Shown: piece after piece, positions 56,891 to 64,000 of the stretch
Numbering within the stretch: position 1 is the first letter of the stretch
Layout of the letters: every line of letters begins with the position of its first letter
From: DASUPK01 sp963782345
GTDB taxonomy: Bacteria > Actinomycetota > Thermoleophilia > Solirubrobacterales > 70-9
Length of the DNA: 64,000 nt
NCBI GenBank assembly: GCA_963782345.1
Contig: CAWAJF010000005.1
Span: 1 to 64,000, forward strand
Direction: 5' to 3'
Made by a program: the position numbers and the translations under genes
The notes under the pieces: generated by a model
Told to the model about the DNA's origin: nothing
Database searches by the model: none
Seen by the model: the letters and a program-made list of their open reading frames with translations, nothing else

Positions 56891-57421
56891 ATGCCGACTG
56901 CGATTGGGGAACGGGCCCCCGACTTCGAGCTCCCGGCCACCGACGGCGAGCGCCACGCGCTGAGCGCGGCAGGCGCTCCGGCGACGGTGGTCTACTGGAC
57001 CTGCAACCACTGCCCCTATGCCCTCGCCTGGCACAAGCGCCTCCTCGACGTGGCTCGCGACTATGCGGATCGCGGCGTCCGGGTGCTGGCGATCAGCTCG
57101 AACGATTCCGAGCGATACCTGGCCGACTCGTTCGAGGCAATGATCGAACGGGTCCAGCAAGAGGGCGGCTGGCCGCATCCCTATCTGTATGACGAGAACC
57201 AGCAGGTCGCCCGCGAGTGGGGCGCAGAGCGGACGCCGCAGGTATTCGTGCTCGACTCGGGTCTACAGCTGCGCTACCGAGGCGCTCCTGATGCCGACTA
57301 CGACGATCCATCGCAGGACGCGGCCTGGCTTCGCGCCGCGCTCGACGCGGTGCTGGCCGGACAGGAGCCCAACCCGTCGGAGACCGAGGCTGAGGGCTGC
57401 ACGATCAAATGGAAGCCATGA
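56891..57421 (+). CDS. AhpC/TSA-family thioredoxin-like protein
   Basis: 176 residues from ATG 56891: GERAPDFELPATDGERHALS, VVYWTCNHCPYALAWHKRLL (CNHC redox motif), VRVLAISSNDSERYL, WPHPYLYDENQQVAREWGAE and RTPQVFVLD. The end EGCTIKWKP is typical of this peroxiredoxin-like subfamily. Cytoplasmic; lies 10 bases after the small thioredoxin-like gene, so probably cotranscribed. Confidence 0.88.
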   Translation: MPTAIGERAPDFELPATDGERHALSAAGAPATVVYWTCNHCPYALAWHKRLLDVARDYADRGVRVLAISSNDSERYLADSFEAMIERVQQEGGWPHPYLYDENQQVAREWGAERTPQVFVLDSGLQLRYRGAPDADYDDPSQDAAWLRAALDAVLAGQEPNPSETEAEGCTIKWKP

Positions 57422-57654
57422 AGCCATGACGGCCCGTCGAAGGCTGGTTCAGAGCCGGACTGATCGATTGAGCCCCTGTTCCTTTCCCATGCGGAGGAGC
57501 AGTCCCCGAGTTGGTTCCGCCGGCCGAGGCCCCAACGGCGAAGGCTGCGCAGACGTGGGATGGTGAGCAGCGCGTGGTACATCGCACCGCGATGCCACTT
57601 ATGCCTCGAGCCCGCCAGCGGCGTAAGGTTGGGCGAAGAGGGGAGACGAAGACC

Positions 57655-59049
57655 ATGGCCAAGGCCCAGCGGATGTCTCACGCCGATGCCGCCTGGCTGC
57701 ACATGGATCAGCCGACCAACCTGATGGTGATCACCGGCGTCCTCTGGTTCGACGAGCCGCCGGACTGGGATGGCGTGAGGGAGAGAATCAAGGAGCGCAT
57801 GGTCGAGCGCTTCGACCGCTTCCGCCAGCGGGTGGCGGAGGGAAGGGCACCGCTCTCGGGGCCGCACTGGGAGGAGGACCCGAAGTTCGACCTTGATCTC
57901 CACTTCCATCGGGTCGCGCTTCCCGCGCCGGGCGATTCCGCCGCGCTCCAAGCCTACGTTGCCGACCTGATGGCGAGCCCGCTCGACCGCTCCAGGCCGC
58001 TCTGGCACTTCCATTTTGTCGACGGGTACGGAGGGGGCGCCGCGATGGTCGCCCGAATCCACCACTGCATCGCCGATGGGATCGCGCTCGGCCGCGTCCT
58101 GCTCTCGCTCACCGACGAATCGCCCGACGCCGGGATCGCGCCAGCCGACGACTCCGCAGCTCGGGAGGATTCGGGCGGGCCACTCAAATCGCTCTTCCGC
58201 CCGGCGGCGAAGGCCGCCTCGCTTGCACGCGACGCTGCGGAGGCGCTCGCACACGAGGCGATCGAGGTGGGAAAGGACCCCTCCCACCTCCGCGACTTGG
58301 CCGCCGAGGCGCGGGAGGACGCTGCCGCGGTGGCGAAGATGCTGACGATGCCTGCCGATCCGCCAACCGCCTTGAAGGGCGAGCTGGGAGTGGCGATGCG
58401 TGTCGCCTGGTCGCGGCCGATCCGGCTGGACGACGTCAAGGCAATCGGCCACGCGACCGGCACGACCGTCAACGACGTGCTACTGACCGCGGTCGCCGGA
58501 GCGCTGCGCAGCTACCTGGACGGCCGCGAGACGCGCGTGGAGGAGCTGACCGCGGTGGTCCCCTTCAACCTGCGGCCGCTCGATCAGCCGCTACCGTCTG
58601 ACCTCGGCAACCGCTTCGGCCTGGTCTACCTGGCGCTGCCGGTGGGCATCGAGGACCGCCGAGACAGGCTCAACCAGGTCCATAGCCGCATGGAGCAGAT
58701 CAAGCGCTCTCCGGAGGGCGCCGTCTCCTACGGTGTGCTCGACGCGATCGGCCGGACGCCGGTGCAGATCGAGAAGCGGTTGGTGGACCTTTTCAGCACG
58801 AAGGGCAGCGCGGTGATGACCAACGTTCCGGGACCGCGCCAGCCGGTCTATATGGCGGGGACGCCGGTGCGCGGGGTGCTCGTCTGGGCGCCGACCTCCG
58901 GCGGCGTCTCGATGAGCGTCGCGATCTTCAGCTACGCCGGCGAGGTCACCATGGGGGTAATGACCGACGCCGGGCTCGTGCCGGATCCCGAGAAAATCAT
59001 CGAGGCGTTCGAGCCGGAGCTCGACTCCCTGGAGCGCGAAGCGGCCTAG
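57655..59049 (+). CDS. Wax ester synthase/diacylglycerol acyltransferase (WS/DGAT)
   Basis: 464 residues. SHADAAWLHMDQPTNLMVIT at the N-terminus, catalytic VARIHHCIADGIALG (HHxxxDG), TVNDVLLTAVAGALRSYL, VVPFNLRP, NRFGLVYLALPVGIEDRRDR and VMTNVPGPRQPVYM, all family motifs in order. It makes triacylglycerol or wax esters for storage. I chose ATG 57655, where the conserved start lies and an SD (gggagac) precedes it, over the longer frame from 57511. Confidence 0.93.
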   Translation: MAKAQRMSHADAAWLHMDQPTNLMVITGVLWFDEPPDWDGVRERIKERMVERFDRFRQRVAEGRAPLSGPHWEEDPKFDLDLHFHRVALPAPGDSAALQAYVADLMASPLDRSRPLWHFHFVDGYGGGAAMVARIHHCIADGIALGRVLLSLTDESPDAGIAPADDSAAREDSGGPLKSLFRPAAKAASLARDAAEALAHEAIEVGKDPSHLRDLAAEAREDAAAVAKMLTMPADPPTALKGELGVAMRVAWSRPIRLDDVKAIGHATGTTVNDVLLTAVAGALRSYLDGRETRVEELTAVVPFNLRPLDQPLPSDLGNRFGLVYLALPVGIEDRRDRLNQVHSRMEQIKRSPEGAVSYGVLDAIGRTPVQIEKRLVDLFSTKGSAVMTNVPGPRQPVYMAGTPVRGVLVWAPTSGGVSMSVAIFSYAGEVTMGVMTDAGLVPDPEKIIEAFEPELDSLEREAA

Positions 59050-59204
59050 CCGGTTCCCGCGTAGGCACGTGGCGTCGCCGGGCTCGGCGGCTGAGGCATT
59101 CGACCTCATCTCAAGGTAGTGACGCGACCGAGGGCAGCCGAAAGTGTCGAATCCATGCAAAACAGCCGTCTGATGGAGCCCCGTCGAGGCAACGGCGCCA
59201 ATCG

Positions 59205-59250
59205 TGCCGAGGTACCAGCCGTGGTACCGAACTGAGAGAAACCGAGCTGA
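59205..59250 (+). repeat. Arm-like repeat, copy 2
   Basis: gccgaggtaccagccg, tggtaccgaactgag and agaaaccgagc match copy 1 at 56215 with a 3-base insertion, creating ggtaccagccgtggtaccg. It precedes tRNA remnant E. Confidence 0.5.
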
Positions 59251-59314
59251 CCTCAGCTCATCTCAGCGTGCCTGGCATCACCCAGCGTGAGCCCACCGAA
59301 CGGCCTCAGCGCTT

Positions 59315-59382
<68 letters not shown>

Positions 59383-59412
59383 CTTTCGTATGTCCGGTGT
59401 CGTGGCGGCGGA

Positions 59413-59790
59413 TCAGCCCCCCAGCTCGAGCAGCTCGATCCTGTAGTCGTCGGGGTCCCTGACGAAGCAGAGCCGCGAGCCGCCCTCGTGGATTCGATAA
59501 GGGGGCTTCTCCGGCTCGATCCCCATCTCCTTAAGACGCGCAAGGGTGACGTCAAGGTCGTCCACTGCAAGCGCAATGTGACCGTAGGCGGTGCCCATCT
59601 CGTAGTTCTCGACGCCGTAGTTATGGGTCAGCTCGAGCTCGGGCAACTCCTCACCGGGCACACCCATAAAGATGTTGATTGCCTCGTCGCGGATCGGCAT
59701 CTCGCGGCGTTTCTCGAGCCCCAGGGCCTCGTAGAAGGCGACCGAGCGCCGGGGATCAGTGATGCGGTAGCAGGTATGGATCAGCCGCAC
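59413..59790 (-). CDS. VOC-family glyoxalase (lactoylglutathione-lyase-like)
   Basis: 125 residues. RLIHTCYRITDPRRSVAFY, EALGLEKRREMPI, LELTHNYGVENYEMGTAYGH (metal His/Glu), IALAVDDLDVTLARLKEMG and FVRDPDDYRIELLE (second Glu). A glyoxalase I-like metalloenzyme or antibiotic-resistance relative. GTG 59790 is supported by TAGAGT ending 8 bases before it; the longer start at 59823 is less likely. Sole gene between remnants E and F. Confidence 0.88.
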   Translation of the reverse strand: MRLIHTCYRITDPRRSVAFYEALGLEKRREMPIRDEAINIFMGVPGEELPELELTHNYGVENYEMGTAYGHIALAVDDLDVTLARLKEMGIEPEKPPYRIHEGGSRLCFVRDPDDYRIELLELGG

Positions 59791-59828
59791 AGCGCGAACT
59801 CTATCCACGCCGGTCAGCGGCACGCTGA

Positions 59829-59897
59829 CCCGAAGGACGCGAATTCGAATCCCGCCCCCGCGATGTTCTCACTACCACCAGCGAGCCCTCCTTCGGT
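59829..59897 (+). repeat. tRNA-fMet 3' remnant F including the native flank
   Basis: cccgaaggacgcgaattcga then atcccgcccccgc, followed by tctcactaccaccagcgagc and cctccttcgg, a diverged copy of the T-arm, acceptor end, spacer and terminator found after the functional tRNA at 41272. Shows that the native 3' flank was itself duplicated. Confidence 0.75.
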
Positions 59898-60071
59898 GCG
59901 TGCCGTCAGCTGAGAATCGGGCTGCTGGCGCTTCGCTCGGCCGCCAGATCAGGCCGTTCTGCAACGGCGTCCATGTCCGCTACCGGTTTACGCGTTGGGT
60001 GGTGTACAGCCAGGAGACGGCCCAAGCGTTTGGCTAAACCCGCCACTCTCCAATAGGGTGCTGCAGGCAAG

Positions 60072-61634
60072 GTGAGGAGGCTTCTTGAGATCGTGGCGGC
60101 GCTGGCGGCGCTGCTGGTCCTGGGCGCAGTGGTGACCCTCGGCTCCGCGAGCGCCGCGCAGAAGACGCGGCCGACCGACCGTGATCAGTCGCTCAGGGAC
60201 GGCTGCCAGCGACCGAGCTTCCTCGACCTGACGCTTGTCAACTCGCCGGAGTGGGTCTACGTCAACCACAACCCCAGCGTGCACGTCGCCCGCGGCGTGA
60301 CGCGCGTTCCGCATCCGACCCCAGTCGACCAGCCCGGCACCCACGACTGGTTCGACTTCAACGGGAACCTGGTGCCCGACAAGCGCTACCGCTACCTCGT
60401 CGCCGGAAGCAAGGCCGCCGGTGCCAACAACTTCGCGCGCGGCGAGCAGGACGCGGGGGAGGAGTACGCGCGCCTGCACTACGAGTGGGAGGAGGGGAGC
60501 CTGCCGAAGTTCGCCTGGCCGAGCGACGGCGACCGCACTGCGCTGTGGGGGTCCTGGATCTGGGATTGCGGCCACTGGGAGACCGCCGGCCGCGTCACCG
60601 GGGAGCGCACCGAGTTCCACCCCCTGAACGCGATCGCGGTGACGCGCAAGAACGGCGCTCGGGCGCACCCGGGCGAATGGGAGACTGACGCCTACATCTC
60701 GAGCGATGGAACGTTCGCGCACCTCACCGAGGAATGCGCGCGCCGCATGGAGCCGCAGGCGGACGGCACCTACGGACCCGGCTTTCAGGGCTGCGCTGGC
60801 AACCTGCCGCTCGAGCTCAAACACGACCCGGCAAGCTTCCGTCAGCGGCTGGCGCATTCGTACACCTTCTCGGTACGCGCTCCGAAGCGACCACGGCACG
60901 CCTCGAGGCTGGTGCTGCGGTCTGTGCTGAGGAAGCACAGCGGCCGCGTGACCGAGCGGGTCCGCCGGACGAGCCGCGGCTTCAGCATCACCGTAACCCC
61001 GCACACTCGGAATCTCAGCTGGGGCAAGTCGTACTTCGCGAGCTGGGCGAGACGCAGACCCCCCGGGACCAGGCTGCGGGTCACCTTCCGGAAGCTTCTG
61101 ATCAAGCGCGCGGACCCGGACCCGACTGAGGGCGGGCCCGACCCGACGGGCGAGAAGATCGCTCTCTACCTCGACCTGAACGGCTACTGGCAGCTGGTGA
61201 ACGGCTGGGCGCCGTCGCTGTTCGCCGCCAGGGACAACATGCTGATTCGCCTCAACCGGACGATCCAGGTCACCGTGCAGCGCGGGCACGGGGTCAGCTT
61301 GTTCGTGATGGGGCGCGAGTGCGACGGTCCGAGCGGGGTGGTGCTGTTCGGGCACTTCGTGCCGAGGACGAAGCCCTGCCCGTACAACCCGACCGAGTCG
61401 AAGATCAGCTCCCACAACAACGACGACCCGGGCACCATCCTCCAGCGCTACCGCTCCGCGGGGGCGGCGCTCGGGACCCACACCTTGAAGTCGCGTGCCA
61501 CGGTCTTCTTCCCCCACACAGGCCGCATCAGCCTCTACAACGGCGTGCAGGGCGAAGACGTCTACCAGCTGACCTACACGGTCCGCCGCGTTCCACCCTC
61601 GCACCCGGGGCCCCCGCCCCGGGGATTGGGTTGA
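60072..61634 (+). CDS. Secreted protein of unknown function
   Basis: 520 residues from GTG 60072. Signal: RRLLEIVAALAALLVLGAVV then ASAA. The mature part has a domain with WVYVNHNPSVHVARGVTRVP, DWFDFNGNLVPDKRYRYLV, WGSWIWDCGHWETAGRVTGE and FHPLNAIAVTRKNGARAHPG (Trp/His/Cys-rich, possibly metal-binding), then a beta-rich C-terminal half. Paired Cys residues suggest disulphides. TAGGGT lies 12 bases upstream. I cannot name the family. Confidence 0.7.
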   Translation: MRRLLEIVAALAALLVLGAVVTLGSASAAQKTRPTDRDQSLRDGCQRPSFLDLTLVNSPEWVYVNHNPSVHVARGVTRVPHPTPVDQPGTHDWFDFNGNLVPDKRYRYLVAGSKAAGANNFARGEQDAGEEYARLHYEWEEGSLPKFAWPSDGDRTALWGSWIWDCGHWETAGRVTGERTEFHPLNAIAVTRKNGARAHPGEWETDAYISSDGTFAHLTEECARRMEPQADGTYGPGFQGCAGNLPLELKHDPASFRQRLAHSYTFSVRAPKRPRHASRLVLRSVLRKHSGRVTERVRRTSRGFSITVTPHTRNLSWGKSYFASWARRRPPGTRLRVTFRKLLIKRADPDPTEGGPDPTGEKIALYLDLNGYWQLVNGWAPSLFAARDNMLIRLNRTIQVTVQRGHGVSLFVMGRECDGPSGVVLFGHFVPRTKPCPYNPTESKISSHNNDDPGTILQRYRSAGAALGTHTLKSRATVFFPHTGRISLYNGVQGEDVYQLTYTVRRVPPSHPGPPPRGLG

Positions 61635-61725
61635 ATCTCGGAAGCAGCTCGCCGTCCTAGGGACACCGCCGCCGCGAGTCTTGGAACGGGCGCTGGTGCA
61701 GCCTCGCTGCTCCACTGGGACCGAG

Positions 61726-61764
61726 ATGGCCACAGGAACAGTGAAGTGGTTCAACGATGACAGG
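61726..61764 (+). pseudogene. Cold-shock gene 5' remnant
   Basis: MATGTVKWFNDD is the exact start of a Csp; after GATGAC the sequence leaves homology and, four bases later, enters the end of the convergent gene. A 12-13 residue stub at a sharp junction. Confidence 0.75.
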
Positions 61765-61767
61765 TGG

Positions 61768-63483
61768 CTAGACGGCGAGCCGCCGTTTGGAGCGGGTGTG
61801 GCCGCGGTGGCCGTCGGCGCTCCAATCGAGCGCTAGCACCAGGCGGCCACCGGCGCCGACGGCTCGCCGTGCGTTCCGGCCCAGCCTCAACCGGAGCGCG
61901 CGCGATCCGCCCTCCCCCAGCTTCATGCGGATTAGGTGCAGCTTCACTGCCCGGTTCCCTCCGGAGCCGGAAACGACCTGGAGCACGGCCCGCGCCGTGA
62001 GCCGGCAGCGGGAGGCGCCCCGGCAGGTGGCCTTGCCGGCCACCAGGGCGGCGCCGCCCGGCCGCAGGCTGGGGTGCCAGCGGAAGTGCACGCCCGCGCC
62101 GCCCTTGGCGACTCCCCTCCCGGCCAGCTCGGCGCTCTGCGATCCGGCGTCACCGGCGATCCGCAGACGGGCCGAGCTCGTGCCCCGGGAGTCAGGCGCG
62201 AACCGGACCCGGACGGCGCAGTGCCCACCCGCCGGCAGGGTGACGTCGGTGCAGTCGTCGGCGGCCAGCCGGAACTGGTCCGAGTCGGCGCCGATGATGG
62301 AGGCGCCGCTCAGCCGCATCGGGGTGGTGCCCTCATTGGTGAGCGCGAAGGTCTGCGGCCGGCTGCTGGTGCCGACGGTCCGGCGGCCGAAGTCGTGGCT
62401 CTCCGGGGTGAGCGAGGCATGCGGATCGAGGCCGACGCCGGTGAGGTTCACCTGGGCACCGCCGTCCTGGTCCCCGAAGAAGCTCAGCTGGGCGACCTTC
62501 GGCCCGGCGCTGTCGGGCTGGAAGCGGACCTGCGCGGTGCAGTTGGCCGCCGGATCGAGCGGGATGCCGGTGCAGTTCTCGTGCAGCAGCTTGAAGCTGC
62601 CCACGTCGCCGCCGGAGACCACTGCGACGAAGAACCCGCCCGGCAGGTCACCGCTGTTGGTCAGGGTGATCGTCCGGGTGTCGCCCGCCTGCCCGGCAGT
62701 GGCGGAGCCGAAGTCGACGCGGTTCGGCGATCCGGTGACGATCGCCTGCCCGCCCCGCCCGCTGAGGTCGGCGGTGAAGGAGGCGCCGTTGGTCCAGGCG
62801 CGCACCTGGGCCGTCAAGGGAACGGTGTCGCCGGGCCCGAACCAGACCTGCACGCTGCAGGTGTCGTTGGGCTGGAGCATGCCGCCGAAGCAGTCGACGA
62901 AGCCGGTCCAGAAGGCGCCCGAGCCGGGACCCGTGATGTCCACGGAGTTGACTTGGACGGCCGCGTCGCCGGTGTTCCGCAGCGTCAAGGTCGCCTGGGT
63001 GGCACCGCTATTGACGAGCTGCAGGCCGAAGTCGTAGCTCGAGGGCTCGAAGCTGAGCTCGGGTGCGGCCCCAGTGCCGGTCAGGTCGACCGTCTGGTCG
63101 CCGCGCGGGTCGTCCGAGGAGAGGTGCAGGGTGGCCTCCCGGTCGCCCACGCCTCCGGGCCAGAAGCCGACGTCGATCCCACAACCCTTGCCCGGATCGA
63201 GCTGCCCGCCGCAGTTGCCGTTGAGGTTGAAGTCGGAGGGATCGGCCCCGTCGACGTAGACGTTGCTGATCGAGACCGGGGTGTCGCCGGTGTTCTTGGC
63301 CGTCACCTGCTGGTGGTCGCCCGGGTTGCCGACGGTGGTGGCGGGGAAGTCGAGCTGCGCCGGAGACACGGTGAGCTCGGTGGCGGCCTCGGCAGCGGCG
63401 GGTGCGCCCGCGAGGGCAAGCGCCGCGCTCAGCGCGGCTGCAGCGAGAGCGGGGCGGAGCATTCGTGCGCTCGGGCGAGACAT
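61768..63483 (-). CDS. Secreted choice-of-anchor D (ASH/HYDIN-like) repeat protein
   Basis: 571 residues with a signal peptide (LRPALAAAALSAALALAG then AAAEA). About four Ig-like ~100-residue repeats follow, each starting like LTVSPAQLDFPATTVGNPGD, LSFEPSSYDFGLQLVNSGAT, VTGSPNRVDFGSATAGQAGD or LTPESHDFGRRTVGTSSRPQ, and containing the T-x-T-N-x-G-D/T strand and a Cys pair (C..QLDPGKGC type). A C-terminal basic beta domain ends the protein. A surface or extracellular protein. The stop abuts the csp remnant. Confidence 0.87.
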   Translation of the reverse strand: MSRPSARMLRPALAAAALSAALALAGAPAAAEAATELTVSPAQLDFPATTVGNPGDHQQVTAKNTGDTPVSISNVYVDGADPSDFNLNGNCGGQLDPGKGCGIDVGFWPGGVGDREATLHLSSDDPRGDQTVDLTGTGAAPELSFEPSSYDFGLQLVNSGATQATLTLRNTGDAAVQVNSVDITGPGSGAFWTGFVDCFGGMLQPNDTCSVQVWFGPGDTVPLTAQVRAWTNGASFTADLSGRGGQAIVTGSPNRVDFGSATAGQAGDTRTITLTNSGDLPGGFFVAVVSGGDVGSFKLLHENCTGIPLDPAANCTAQVRFQPDSAGPKVAQLSFFGDQDGGAQVNLTGVGLDPHASLTPESHDFGRRTVGTSSRPQTFALTNEGTTPMRLSGASIIGADSDQFRLAADDCTDVTLPAGGHCAVRVRFAPDSRGTSSARLRIAGDAGSQSAELAGRGVAKGGAGVHFRWHPSLRPGGAALVAGKATCRGASRCRLTARAVLQVVSGSGGNRAVKLHLIRMKLGEGGSRALRLRLGRNARRAVGAGGRLVLALDWSADGHRGHTRSKRRLAV

Positions 63484-63695
63484 GAACGCACCATCGGGCC
63501 GGGCATCTCCTGGCTTTACCCCCCGGGCGACTTGTCAAATATGGGCACGCCTGACTCTGGAAGATCGCTTGCAAACTCAGATGACAAGGGGGGCAACCCG
63601 GGTCTGGCGTCCGGGCATACCGGCTGGCGGAGAACATCGCGCGGGCGATGGCCCTGCTCGGGCGGCGCAGTATCTCGCCCAGCTCCGCTAGCCGA
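63484..63695. other. Intergenic stretch before remnant G
   Basis: About 210 bases between the repeat-protein start and tRNA remnant G. No convincing gene; no arm-like repeat of the ggtaccagccg type is seen here. Confidence 0.4.
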
Positions 63696-63761
<66 letters not shown>

Positions 63762-63831
63762 TCTCTGTCTCGGATCAGGTCGCTGATGCCGCCGTGGTTC
63801 CGATGTGGTTCCGCTTTTTCGCAGAACTTGC

Positions 63832-64000
63832 CCGGGCGTCGATCCGGTCGGTCTTCGCGGCCAGCGGCGCCAGCCCCTTCACCTTCTGAGTCGGCGATCT
63901 CGACCGACCAGCGGGCCTGCTCGAGGGTGTCGTGGACGATCCTGGCGCCGGTCATCGACTCGATCACCGCGCAGACGGGCTGGCGATGGGTCTCTGAGAT
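63832..64000 (-). mobile_element. IS110 transposase fragment, frameshifted (runs off window)
   Basis: The minus strand reads VCAVIESMTGARIVHDTLEQ then ARWSVEIADS. In another frame it continues KVKGLAPLAAKTDRIDAR, the IS110 DEDD-domain sequence (VEIAD.QKVKGLAPLA.KTDR.DAR). The frames switch at about 63887, and homology ends at 63832, cutting off the rest of the protein. The 5' part lies outside the window. Confidence 0.8.

Overview
The window is GC-rich throughout. It has GTG/TTG starts, many genes with a TAnnnT hexamer 6-9 bases before the start codon (leaderless transcripts), an actinobacterial-type initiator tRNA, and protein types typical of soil Actinobacteria: WS/DGAT acyltransferase, DUF1206 protein, LAL-type LuxR regulator, and a secreted protein ending in an Excalibur domain. 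I infer an actinobacterium, most likely class Thermoleophilia (Solirubrobacterales-like). This rests on general resemblance, not on a marker gene.

1-5 kb is a nuclease-rich accessory segment: two convergent HNH nucleases, a staphylococcal-nuclease-type gene, a MazEF pair with a palindromic operator, a RecB/Cas4-like PD-(D/E)XK nuclease, two tiny membrane proteins and a 5'-truncated gene. Two diverged direct repeats (2074 and 4866), the second attached to a tRNA-like 3' end and a terminator, bracket most of it. 5-6.9 kb holds a minus-strand triplet: ECF-type sigma factor, HTH-like regulator and ImmA/IrrE metallopeptidase.

6.9-13.4 kb is the best candidate for an undescribed system. It has three paralogues of a family with a C-x(4-8)-H-x(6-10)-C-x-C-GLYALHP motif, interleaved with two TPR-like proteins, a short basic protein, a membrane peptide and a cyclic-phosphate-processing receiver (cREC) protein. 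Most are joined by ATGA/GTGA/TTGA overlaps. The third paralogue sits with a small partner and an M20 hydrolase behind a clear promoter and SAM-I riboswitch.

13.4-41 kb is mostly ordinary chromosome: peroxiredoxin fragments, RecQ, a secreted nuclease, TetR and target, aldo/keto reductase, STAS and cold-shock proteins, Cfa and fatty-acid desaturase, a LivK-type lipoprotein, an ABC exporter with TetR, an FTR1 iron permease between REP-like repeats, MarR-MFS, a flavoenzyme, a hydrolase, Ppx/GppA and a CAP protein.

41.2-63.8 kb starts at the tRNA-fMet gene and is a mosaic. Six partial copies of the 3' part of that tRNA, all on the plus strand and most followed by a terminator hairpin, divide the region into cassettes of zero to a few genes. 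Between them lie IS110 and IS1182 remnants, a 1.14-kb duplication of a divergent gene pair in which each copy lost a different partner, two tRNA-Ala 3' remnants, metal transporters, a heliorhodopsin C-terminal stub and other truncated genes. No integrase gene is visible. The arrangement suggests repeated tRNA-targeted integration, possibly a cassette array mobilised in trans.
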